From Atkinsonella hypoxylon (Eukaryota; Ascomycota; Sordariomycetes; Hypocreales; Clavicipitaceae): 64,000 nucleotides of DNA. Under the pieces are notes generated by a model that did not search any database, had not been told where the DNA came from, and saw only the letters and a list, made by a program, of their open reading frames with translations. Both the position numbers and the translations under genes were made by a program. Below, in pieces: positions 53,901 to 62,675 of the stretch (position 1 is its first letter; each line of letters starts with the position of its first letter). Location: positions 1 to 64,000 of the forward strand of contig JFHB01000175.1 in the NCBI GenBank assembly GCA_000729835.1, read 5' to 3'.

Positions 53901-56472
53901 CTTGGCTGTCCTGCTCCATCTCATGTTCATTTTCCACCACATCGTCTTGCTTATCATCATCCTCCTGTTCCATCATCTCATGTTCATGTACCACCACATC
54001 GTCCTGTTCCTCCATCTCGTCACGCATAGGCCGGAAAGTGCTATCGTTCTCTTCATGCTCGTCCTCTCGTTCAACCACCGCCTCTGCGTGAGACATATCG
54101 ACCACATCTTCGTCCCCAAAGTCTTTTGGTCTATCTACTAGAAGAGGATAAGCAACACCTGCTTCTGATTCGTAGCTACCTACCTGCTGGTCGACTGCTT
54201 CTGCTTCTTCGTCGGGCACGAAAAGGCTAGGCTCATGTAGTACTTCCTGTCCCTTGGCAAGACGATATTTAGGTTCAGTCAGAGGCTCTGCCTGCAGGTC
54301 TTGCTGTTCTTCGAGCGACGCCTCATGATCAAGTTCCTCGTCCTCATCTTCTTTATGTTCTTGGTTCGCCTCTACATCACCAACAGGCTCTTCATGTCGA
54401 ACACGTTCAGTTTCCATCTCGTGGGATCTGTCTTGTTCGACGCCGTGCATCACGTCCTCAGTCTCGTTCTGCATCTGTATTTGTGCTTCCTCAAGAGCTT
54501 CGTTCGCAAGGCGAGGCAATTGGGGATACTCATATTGTGCCTCCATGTGTGTCTCCTCGGTCTCAGCCTGCTCTTCCTCTTCTTCACCTTCGGCAGAGGG
54601 GCCCCCTCGCTGCACATCTCCATTTCCAGACATGCCTTTGCCCTGTGGCTTTGCCAGCTGGACCTGATCCACTTCAAGGTTCAAGTCATTATAAGAGATA
54701 CTTATCTGAGGCCGTCGAGGAGTAGCTGCCGCCAATACCGCATCGGGTATTTCGGAAAAGGAATCCTCATACGGACCAAGCTGAACATCATCCAGGCCAT
54801 GTGCATTTCCATTATCCTGCTCTCGCTGGGGCGAGTAGAGGCCTTCGTTGGACCGGGCTGTTTTCACAGCCATATATTCTTCTGCTTGCATGGCGCTGTG
54901 CTTCAATACCCGGTGCCTGAGGGGCGATGAGTTGACCATCTTTCGTGGACTGCGAGACCATCTTGGACTTGGAGACGCATCAGGCGAAGGCCATTGCTGT
55001 GTGAGCTTGGGTCCAGTTCTTGAAGGCGACTGTTCTGTAGGCAATTGAGGTAGCTGTTCTTCGTCTTCATTTCTCTCTGGCCGTTCTGGCTCGGGCGTAT
55101 GAGCGACTGTTCCTAGTTTGGAGAGATCAATAGCATCAGGATTTTCGTCGGAGTTGTGGTAACCAGCGGCTTCCCTCAATGACTCTAATGCAATGTTAAT
55201 AAACAGGTTTGTTTCTTCGCCCGATTGTTCTTGAACAACTGGGTGCACAACAGAGCTGTTGAAGTTGGGGTGCAAAGACTGGAACGAGTTCATGGATATC
55301 ATGCTGAAGTCCTCGCCTTGGGCAATAGTGTCATACGCCCCTTGTGCCATAGTGGACGGGTGCCCTTCCTCGCCCAGTAGTTCGTCGATGGAGGACCGAT
55401 CGCTCCCTGCCTCAGCCAGGTGGCCGTAGCCGTAACCATGATATTCGCCCGCATGTAGGGGCTCAATATCTTGATACTCAGCCAGCAGCTTAGGAAAAGT
55501 ATTCGATGCGAAACGTGGCGAAGATTCAGGCATCTCATTTCTTGTCCGGGCTGAAGCCTTCGGAGTAGCCTCATTCGGCATGGATGCCATCCAGATATCC
55601 GAATCTGGTTCTACTGGCGCGCCCGTCGCGGGTGTAGGAGACGAAGGGGGGGCTGCAGCTGGTGGGGGCGCATCTACTTCTTCGTCATCCGTTGACTCTG
55701 ATGGAGCTCTTACAAGGTCTACCTCGTCATCACTAGTCACGGGTGGTAGCTGTGTCGTGTCCAGGTTGATGTCTCCCACCTCATCCGCAAGCTCGAGTAA
55801 TTCGTCCGGTGCAAGCGCTTGTCGCCTCCGCCTCCCCCGTCTGACCGTTGAAGCGCGCGGCGTAGTATCATTTGCTGCTGGTTGAGGTGAGTTCGCAATG
55901 ATGGAGGTTTTGCGTGGCCGGAGATTGCGTCTCGTTGTAGGCGTCGGTTCCCTGCTTGGCTCTGGTACTGATTCTTGATCATGTTGAATCGCCATGGTTT
56001 TCGCCCGACGAGGTGTTCTCCTGACAGGCGTAACTGCGCGCCTCTTTGTTCCCGCACTGGGCATCGGGGTTCCGTTGAACTTGTGCTGACGGCCTCGAGC
56101 CTTCGGCGCTGTCGCGTCGTCTGCCTCCAGCTCTATTGACTCGCGCAGAGGAACGGTAGTCGTGGTGGTTCGAGCTCTTGTTTGGCGAGCAGCTGTTACT
56201 GAGGCTGAGGACGATGAAGGTGACTGGAATAGTTTGCGCCTGGCACCGCTTCCAACGCGATTATCTCCATCCGTTTGACCTGTGATGGGCAGTCTCTTGG
56301 GAGAGTTTCGGTCGCCAACTTGTAATTCGAAGATCTGCTTTCGTGGCGGACTACCTAAAGATAGAAATCTCTGGGATGATTGACTGCGGGTGACACGGCG
56401 TGTCGCAGGGGAAGGAGCTTGCGAAGTCAGGTCTGCCATGGTTGAATCGATGAGAGGATCGGGCGATGACAT
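50986..56472 (-). CDS. Large, mostly disordered nuclear-type protein with a conserved-looking C-terminal module, 1828 aa
   Basis: A single exon of 5487 nt with start MSSPDPLIDSTMADL at 56472; the frame opens slightly upstream without an ATG. I cannot assign a family with confidence. N-terminal 300 residues: many basic, AT-hook-like or NLS-like clusters (PKARGRQHK, VRRTPRRAKT, RRGRRRRQAL) and SP/TP sites, suggesting a phosphorylated chromatin protein. Middle: acidic coiled-coil-like region with strings of Glu/Asp (about 850-960), then a 30-residue tandem duplication (SSMRSSPRYPALFTQSSYF). Later: Gln/Gly/Glu repeat. The last 90 residues are folded and charged (WSRRHWLFLDQLLQLRR, GKTVKSHGESMTLQRWHLDC, WDEAVVAKRLFALILGE) and look like the functional module. 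Chromatin, nuclear periphery or spindle roles are all possible. Confidence 0.8.
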   Translation of the reverse strand: MSSPDPLIDSTMADLTSQAPSPATRRVTRSQSSQRFLSLGSPPRKQIFELQVGDRNSPKRLPITGQTDGDNRVGSGARRKLFQSPSSSSASVTAARQTRARTTTTTVPLRESIELEADDATAPKARGRQHKFNGTPMPSAGTKRRAVTPVRRTPRRAKTMAIQHDQESVPEPSREPTPTTRRNLRPRKTSIIANSPQPAANDTTPRASTVRRGRRRRQALAPDELLELADEVGDINLDTTQLPPVTSDDEVDLVRAPSESTDDEEVDAPPPAAAPPSSPTPATGAPVEPDSDIWMASMPNEATPKASARTRNEMPESSPRFASNTFPKLLAEYQDIEPLHAGEYHGYGYGHLAEAGSDRSSIDELLGEEGHPSTMAQGAYDTIAQGEDFSMISMNSFQSLHPNFNSSVVHPVVQEQSGEETNLFINIALESLREAAGYHNSDENPDAIDLSKLGTVAHTPEPERPERNEDEEQLPQLPTEQSPSRTGPKLTQQWPSPDASPSPRWSRSPRKMVNSSPLRHRVLKHSAMQAEEYMAVKTARSNEGLYSPQREQDNGNAHGLDDVQLGPYEDSFSEIPDAVLAAATPRRPQISISYNDLNLEVDQVQLAKPQGKGMSGNGDVQRGGPSAEGEEEEEQAETEETHMEAQYEYPQLPRLANEALEEAQIQMQNETEDVMHGVEQDRSHEMETERVRHEEPVGDVEANQEHKEDEDEELDHEASLEEQQDLQAEPLTEPKYRLAKGQEVLHEPSLFVPDEEAEAVDQQVGSYESEAGVAYPLLVDRPKDFGDEDVVDMSHAEAVVEREDEHEENDSTFRPMRDEMEEQDDVVVHEHEMMEQEDDDKQDDVVENEHEMEQDSQEDNGAEKEQEPDDDDDVDKEMAEAMEAAVRAEEERAEEERAEAEFIASTAARSDQARLPTPDDTPPQLDAHTEQVGDKASRSSRPSSSMRSSPRYPALFTQSSYFPTEQPASPRPSSSMRSSPRYPALFTQSSYFTTEQPAFPRRPSPRLLSSPRYPGHVGDTPRPVVQERVEEAEVEPQREPQTELEKEQEAVEVEDEDMQDGVSQEEADIQDDFVEPEQAEEPVHPRLGPARTRRSLEATPPHQLSSPLQEPQSLQHETSIVKTARPHLSAIVRAGQVLQSITSDPPSPEGRDKQLGSPFRRSLSRDSWGGSRDSQTSHRTSRSPLQPQNAAAKENSPVQEASNPVMATSAQTPVEVSARGSAEPPADQERSSPRQSPASSMRITPPSDGAMSWIAREGPISPSLRGDNSLREAAGLPEHEATGSAFVEQNSIRSQDPINEPPRQSTAERQADSAANEEIRDDETDIWEFEARRETPRPPRQQSFGKRVPTSNQRRGAVPSPWTKKSIHRPAISRTISQSVPDLSHLTEEPSVVQEQAAPPSSEPDEYSLLAQRQKEEEEAAAKEAAQAPASVVKDKRFDLSSFFSSPAVIPGMLGQQTMGAKSQSAWQKAAVPMSMAPEAPPVVPTSSMFPQISQELRPGSSARGSLSSAVRQREPGAAPWPDQPLEQHLHGQEQEGQEGQEGQQGQQGQQEKQRQPVQMVDRSSSPVTPEHLFVPTTIPQKQNFTPRPRQMSQSFFQLSSNRSMAVTPPRMQLSVADIHRWNQQTWDASEASSDFQRPLLRPLPPKNASPTKSALRSPLKPHTPGRVVEFTSSVLSPAEQARARHERRSSYSLSQSDPDAQSGLDANPDEANSSMDIPMEDAPPLAKTSPPPLSQTVWSRRHWLFLDQLLQLRRQQPFPVQYARRADKYLGKTVKSHGESMTLQRWHLDCVDAFKSEVGGWDEAVVAKRLFALILGEQRRRRSVMFH
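51825..51882 (-). repeat. GTCCCTGCT/GTCCCTCCT 9-bp array encoding a Gln-Gly/Glu-Gly repeat
   Basis: About six 9-bp units inside the large gene encode EGQ and QGQ tripeptides. Visible in both DNA and protein. Confidence 0.85.
53481..53660 (-). repeat. 90-bp coding tandem duplication in the large nuclear-type gene
   Basis: Two copies (53481-53570 and 53571-53660) differ at only a few bases and encode two 30-residue units with the core SSMRSSPRYPALFTQSSYF. A third, partial and more diverged copy (SPRLLSSPRYPG) adjoins. Confidence 0.85.
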
Positions 56473-57552
56473 GTTGCAGCGCGTGGCCGTTGAGATGGGA
56501 TCGACGGCTCTGCTCGCTGTCAAGGATGATGTACTTGCTTTTTTTTTTTTTTTTCGTCATTCGAAGATTGGACGTCTCTTGTGAATGGAATATATTATCG
56601 ATTCGGGGCCCTGCGGGCGTTTATAGCTGGTTCTGTCAGTGGCGGACATGGAATGCGAAGCTGTGTAGACAATACAACAAACAATAATAATGGTTGCGCG
56701 CAGCTCAGCGTGTAGATGGACGGGTCGTGGGTCGCGGGACGTGAAGAGGCAGCATGTGGGTTGTTTCGCGGCGTGAACGGGACCTGCCCTGGTCTGGTTG
56801 CCTTACCGAATTTGTTTATCTTTGCCATTCAGGGACCTGCTCTAGCATGCATCTGGGCGGTGAGCTGGTGAGCAGGGCAAAGATCACGCGTGACCGCACT
56901 TTAGGTTCTTCCGTGCCCCGTATTTTCGATCGTGTGGGGATGTGGTTCTGCCAACGACGGTCACATGCGTCAGGTGGCAGCTTCAGCATCTGGCAGCTTC
57001 CAGGCGCTCTCAATATATGGTCTTTGGCTGAGCCAAGTCGCCGAGAAGGGTACTAAGCAGGATTACTTACTTCATCGCAGCCGGGACAGTGTCAGTCATT
57101 ATTTTTGCAAGCGACGGACCAATTTCGTGCTATCGCTGGGCTATAGTAACAAACACCTGACACTACGTAGTACGCACCAAGCAAGTACGACTGGGGTGTT
57201 CTTGCCAATCTGTCTGGAGTACGGAGTATTATTACTGCGTGATTACGAGTACCTCCACATCAGCTCAGGCACCCAGGGTAAGTACCCATCATGCAGCAAC
57301 CCGTCATTTGCTCATCTGCGCTCCCGCCCTTCGGTAGCGACGTCAAGATCCAAAACTACCTCGGCTCACCTCACACCACCAAAGCGCCCCGTTACAAACA
57401 CCTCAATTCGACTTGAAACCTAACCCCCCAAATGTTATCTCTCCTCCACTTTGACCGAACCTCTGTCGTAGCGCCCTTCCATTGCGTCTCAACCCGTGAC
57501 ATCAGGACCAACTCTCTATTCCCTCTTTTCCCACATCCCGCATAAGCCACCA
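56473..57552. promoter_or_regulatory. Divergent promoter region of the large gene and PMP47
   Basis: 1.08 kb without a supported gene. It contains T-run 56539-56554, a TACGGAGTA motif at 57220-57228, a CCAAT box near 57119-57123 and a CCTCGG hexamer at 57359-57364. Confidence 0.5.
57359..57364 (+). promoter_or_regulatory. CCTCGG element (FarA/FarB-type site) upstream of PMP47
   Basis: CCTCGG is the core bound by the fatty-acid regulators FarA and FarB in Aspergillus. It lies about 190 bp upstream of a peroxisomal carrier start, where such a site would be expected. A single hexamer can occur by chance. Confidence 0.35.
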
Positions 57553-58635
57553 ATGGCTGCCAAGGCACCCATTCCGCAAAACGACAATGTTGCGCACGCC
57601 CTCGCCGGCGCAGGCGGTGGTATCTTGTCCATGGTGTTGACGTATGGGAAGGACCTCTTCTTCTAAGCTTGGAACATTGATTCGATTGCTTCAGCGCAGC
57701 AGCCCGCTTACATGCCGCTCACAGATACCCTCTCATCACGCTGTCCACTCGCGCTCAGGTCGAGTCTAAGAAGGCCGAGAGCAAGTTCCTCGACGCCGTC
57801 CAGCGCATCATCCAGCGTGAGGGCGTCGCCGGCCTGTACTCGGGCATCAACTCGGCCCTCTTTGGCATCAGCGTCACCAACTTCGTCTACTACTACTGGT
57901 ATGAGTGGACAAGGGCCTTCTTCGAGAAGGCCGCGGCCGCTGCGGGCCGCGCCAACAGGAAGCTCACGACCGTTGAGTCCATGATTGCCGGGGCTATTGC
58001 CGGCTCGGCCACCGTCATCATCACCAACCCCATCTGGGTTGTCAACACCCGCGTCACCACGCGCCAGAAGCACTCCGAGGCTGATCTCGAGGCCGGCAAG
58101 CCCGCCTCCACGCCGTCGACGATCGGCACCCTCATGTCCCTCTTGAAGAACGAGGGGCCGCGGGCCCTCTTCTCCGGTGTCCTGCCGGCCTTGATACTGG
58201 TTATCAACCCCATTCTTCAGTATACTCTCTTTGAGCAGATGAAGAATGCCGTCGAGAAGAGGAGAAAGATTACTCCCACCGTGGCCTTCTTCCTCGGCGC
58301 CCTTGGCAAGCTCTTTGCCACGACAGTGACGTACCCTTACATCACCGTCAAGAGCAAGATGCACGTTGCTGGCAGCCACACTGGCAAGAAGGAGGGCATG
58401 GGCGAGACGCTCAGCAGAGTCGTCCGCGAGGAGGGCTACGCCGGCCTCTACAAGGGTATGTATTCACCCTTGGAAAAAAAGCCAAATTTTCAGTGAAATT
58501 CAGAAACTGACATCAGCGACAGGCATCGGTCCCAAGGTTTCCCAGAGCGTCTTGACCGCTGCTTTCCTCTTCGCCTTCAAGGATCTTCTCTACGAGCAGA
58601 CTGTCCGTCTTCGCATGGGCCGCAAGGCTGCGTAA
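57553..58635 (+). CDS. Peroxisomal membrane carrier, PMP47/SLC25A17 type, 310 aa
   Basis: Exons 57553-57641, 57725-58455 and 58523-58635 keep phase. The first junction restores SMVLTYPLITLSTRAQVE. A mitochondrial-carrier fold with three repeats: YPLITLSTRAQ (first), NPIWVVNTRVTTR (second) and YPYITVKSKMHVAG (third), each matching Px(D/E/I)xx(K/R) with the peroxisomal-type variants, and VAGLYSGINSALFG, GPRALFSGVLPALIL and YAGLYKGIGPKVSQS as the second-half motifs. PMP47/Ant1 relatives carry ATP, CoA or related nucleotides into peroxisomes to support fatty acid activation. Length is typical. It converges on MAK10. Confidence 0.92.
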
Positions 58636-59051
58636 GCGCTTTCCATCGGCGCTTCGTTAAATTCTGACCCTGTCATTGGATCGTGACAAGAAATGGGACA
58701 GTACGGATGAGCTCGCTACCAACCACATCGCGCAGAATGCACGTTGGGGAAAATAAAAAAGCATACATGGGGCACCAGCAAGGTCGAAAGGGAGCATATC
58801 TGCTCTTGATAACGACGAATTCTGTACGAAAATATGGAGCGGAGAACGACTGTTAGGGATACGAGGGGTTTGGACATACAAATGTCGAAAATAAGACAAA
58901 TAATTATATGGGCGTGATACCATGATGAGATGATCTGTATTGCCAGAATTATAGACAGGTTTTGTTATCAATCTCTTCTGATGCTTTGAGATCACTGTGC
59001 ACTCACTTGCTATCGTGCTCGTGCTGTTCGCCTGCCTTTCCTTCCCGGTCT
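58636..59051. other. Convergent 3' flanks of PMP47 and MAK10
   Basis: 416 bp with no coding signal and no notable structure. Confidence 0.55.
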
Positions 59052-61674
59052 TCACTTCGCCTTGAGCAGTAGGCGAGGAATTATCCACCACTCGTGATAC
59101 GCTTTACTCGGGTCGGGAACCTCTACTGAAATGTTTGTCGAGATTGCATCATCCCCTCTGGCCTTGGGCAATGCCTTTTGCAGCGTCGAAACAGCCACGC
59201 CCGTCGCGATGCACGACTTGAGCGCGTTTTTCGTCGTGCCTCTCCACCGCTCATGGGAGCCTATTGAAAAGGAATCCTCCGCCGATAGCTTCCCCAGTGC
59301 TTCGAGTCCTCTTTTCGCGCCTGCAACCCCCCGTTCAGCATAATCGAGGAGCTCCGACGTGCTCGAATCAGGCTTTCTTGTTCCGTTGGTGAATTCTTCG
59401 TATGTCGGCAGGGCAGGCAACCCTATGGCTGAGAAGGGCGCCATGCGCAGATCGTAGCGTAGACAGTCATTGCTGTATGGTCTGGGAGGGGGCTTGATGA
59501 GTTTGTAACGCTCGATGACTGCATACACGCAGCAGAGCGCATCGGACAGCTCCCATATGACCGCTGCGTCGAGCATAGATAGACGTATGTAGGTGAGGGA
59601 GCGCTGTAGCTGTTGCTCAACGGCAGGGGGGGCATTTTGGCTGTGGGCTTGGGTGGCTCGTCGGAGGACGAAAGTCTTGATACGTTCGATGTGCTGGAGA
59701 CGTGTTTTCGCGAGGTAATTGAGGTACCAGTACATGCCTGCCAGTTCATCGACCTGGTAGACTTGAAGCTCGAAGCCGAGCTGTACAATGGCTTCCATCA
59801 GGCGGAGCTTGTAGAGATAGGTCCAAGATGATAGGGGCAGGGAGTACGTTTCAACTGGGCCGAGTCCAAGGGGCGACCGTTGCAACACGGGCTGCTCGTT
59901 TGTCTTGATCTGTAGGATTTGGTCAATGTCCTCGGCGTCGACTTGGAGGTTTTCCCAGTCGCGGATGAGGTGGCAGAGGGTTCGTCGTACTCGGCAGCGA
60001 TTTTGGCAGGCTGTACGGAGTATATCAAGGAAGGGCTGGGCGGCTCTTTGGCGGAAAAGCTCCATCTGCTGGGACATGACGAAGCGGGGGTCCTGAGGTG
60101 CTTCGATCTCGTCGTTGTCCCTGTCGAGAAACGGGTGGGCGGGAAGAGTGACTATGGAGAGGTCTTCATCTATGAGTTGCCGGATGGACATGGATCCGAG
60201 AATTTCCATGGCATTGAAGAGAAACGTTTGAAGAAGGGTCCGAATGTAAACCATTGGCTGAGGTTTCTTGAATTGAAAAGTTTGGACAAATGTCTAGAGC
60301 AATAGCGTAAGAGGTCAATATACAAGAAGAGATGAATACCTGTATGCGATTTATTCTTAAGACAACTGGATCCCGTAACGTACCTGAAGACATTGGGAGT
60401 CCGTGTATTCCAAGACACTAATGACCTCGGAGCCGTCCTTAAAGAGACGCGACAAGTGGCCAAAGGCATCATCAAATTTGAGCTGAACAATGGGTCTTGG
60501 AGGCATCGTGCTCGCGAGTTTGCGCTGTAGTTTCATGCTAAAGGCGTCATCGACCGTGGTTCCCAAAGAATGAGTGGCGCTTATTCGGGGAAGTATCTGC
60601 AAGGCCTTCTCCCAGGGCGCCTTGGCCGTCACAGGTTCCTTCATATACTGAGGCGCTTTTGTGGCAGTCAACAAGGCACCTCGCAGGTCAAGGCGGCTAA
60701 CAAGAGCATCTGCAACATGTTCAGATATAGACGATCCTTTCAAGGTAAGCACAAGCTCTACCGCGTCGCTGAGCACATTTTGAATTTCTTCAGAAGGGAA
60801 ACGCGTCAGCAACGACCGATTATAGGTATTTGGAACAAAATCTTCCTCCTATAAGTATTATCAGCGGACGTTGTTTTCCCCTTCACTAAAGGTAAGAAAA
60901 AAAAAATTAACCTCGTAGAAATGCTCTGCCTTGATCCGCTCATTCACATATCCACATGCCTTGAGCATTCCCAAACAGTATGCTCGCAGGATTTCGAGCA
61001 TGGGTTGATTAATAGCATTCATGTCTTTGTTACGGACAAAATGAGCCTGCTTGATGCTGCCAGGCTCTGGCATCAACAACGCCTCCACGTAGACACTGGT
61101 AAATATTGTCTGCGACAAAGGGTAACCCAAATGCCAGGACATCTAGTAAAAGTGAGCGACTTATTTACGCAAGCCTTCCAATCGACCACTCGTCGAGGTG
61201 ATTTCCTAAGCACTTAAGCACTTACTTCGTGACAAATCAACTGGTCCATGATTCCCAACACCTCCTCCGGACACAGTGCTCTCGACACATCGTACACCAC
61301 GTCAAAGTCCTCGCCTGGTTGAACGCACCCGCTGTCCATTTTCGGATCCATGATCTATATCCGGTCAGTCAATATCCAAAGCACGAATACTTAAAGCTGG
61401 CCGACCTCGAGAGCTGCGACAGAGTCGAAGAGCGTGAAGAACCCATCCTTAACCAACTCCCCGGGTTTCAGTGCTGTCAGATGTCAGCGAGGTGTCCAAT
61501 GCCCATACTGAAAGTTCCGCACATACTCTTTACGGCATTGTTAAATTTTTCCGTGATATCAATGGGTACTATGCCTGTACTCAGTATGTTAGGTGGCGGC
61601 AAGGGCGACGGTTCTCGCTCTTGTCCTAACGATAACCGGGAGATTTCTGCACGCGGAGTCAGAACATGGGGCAT
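59052..61674 (-). CDS. mak10: NatC N-terminal acetyltransferase auxiliary subunit MAK10 (NAA35), 760 aa, six exons
   Basis: Exons 61674-61527, 61473-61406, 61354-61226, 61142-60912, 60848-60384 and 60293-59052 keep phase for 761 codons. Mak10 is the large scaffold of NatC, which acetylates N-termini such as Met-Leu and Met-Ile. Family signatures: IDITEKFNNAVKTLKPGELV, FTLFDSVAALEIMDPKMDSG (around 60-80), CPEEVLGIMDQLICHEMSWH, GYPLSQTIFTSVYV, and late RRTLCHLIRDWENLQVDAED. Length is near that of yeast Mak10. Two donors are unusual: GTCGGC after exon 2 and GTTAAT after exon 4. Both are supported by uninterrupted family sequence across the junction. Confidence 0.93.
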
Positions 61675-62271
61675 ACAGGAGGTTTAGAAAAATTTTGTGG
61701 GACAGACCATCTGCAGAACTGATCCCATGATCGACCATCTTGTGAGATCATATCATAGTTTGTGCGACGGCATCACTCGGATATTGTTGGTGGTGACTAA
61801 CCAAAATATCGGTTGGGGGTTGCCTGAGGTGGGTGGGATGGGGGCAGCGAGGGGCAGCGTCATGGCTGGCTGGCGTGACACACGATGCCGACATTGTTTT
61901 TTTTTTTTTAAAAAAAAATTTTTGAAAAATAAAAAAATTACTTCTTCGACTGTCGCAATTAACTCACTCATGGATTTTCAAAGCCGAACTAATATTCTTG
62001 TCCAAGATACAATTCACAAAAGCACGTTACGTTGTATCTACGATTTCCATCAATAGCTATCCTTCGGGGTTATGTTTTGACATTCGCAAAATTGGCCGCG
62101 TCAAATTGATTGTAGTCTAGCAATCTATTATGATACAGTGGCTGCGTGCGCCCTTCCCTCTTCCTTTCTTGATTTCCCTTCCCCCCCGCAAGGCACTTTA
62201 GCAGAAGTCGAGCATCTTCGACCACTGCAACCCCTCAAGTCCTCAAGTCCACATGCTTCCTTCTAGTTATT
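61675..62271. promoter_or_regulatory. MAK10 upstream region and ATP15 3' flank
   Basis: 597 bp between two minus-strand genes. A T11-A11 run at 61898-61920 and A/T patches lie close to the MAK10 start. No gene is seen. Confidence 0.5.
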
Positions 62272-62675
62272 TCAAGAGGCGCTCTCGGCCATGGCAGCGG
62301 TGTTGGCGGCAGCGAGGTCCTTGACCACACCCTGCTTGCCATTCTGTTTGCGGTATCAAGTCAGCACCCTATCTTCCGCGGCCATTGTATCGTAAGTCAT
62401 CGTCAATTACGTACCGACCACTTGGCAAAGCGCAATTCCATCTCGCCACGTCGCTCAGCAATGATTCTCCTGTCTTCCTTGAGACTGCGACGGACAGCGC
62501 GGGCGGCGATGGCCAGATAGCGGTTGTAGCTGTATCCAAGGTCAGCGTGTCGAATTCGTGGAAGTTTCGGAGCTTGGTGGTGCACCAGGTCGACACGTTG
62601 AAAGGGTGCATGTGCATCCACAAGCAAGGGTCAATTGACGTACGTCAAGCCGGCGGCTTTCCACGCAGCAGTCAT
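62272..62675 (-). CDS. atp15: F1 ATP synthase subunit epsilon, 72 aa, three exons
   Basis: Exons 62675-62644, 62529-62415 and 62343-62272 keep phase. The product is the small epsilon subunit of the mitochondrial F1 central stalk, which binds gamma and delta. The sequence begins MTAAWKAAGLTYNRYLAIAA, the family start, in which the residues after Met contact the stalk, followed by RAVRRSLKEDRRIIAERRGE and RFAKWSNGKQG, and a short Ala-rich tail. The length is near that of yeast Atp15 (62) with a slightly longer tail. There is no cleavable presequence, as in the family. The first exon is only 32 nt. A CACGTGATTGG composite site lies about 135 bp upstream. Confidence 0.94.
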
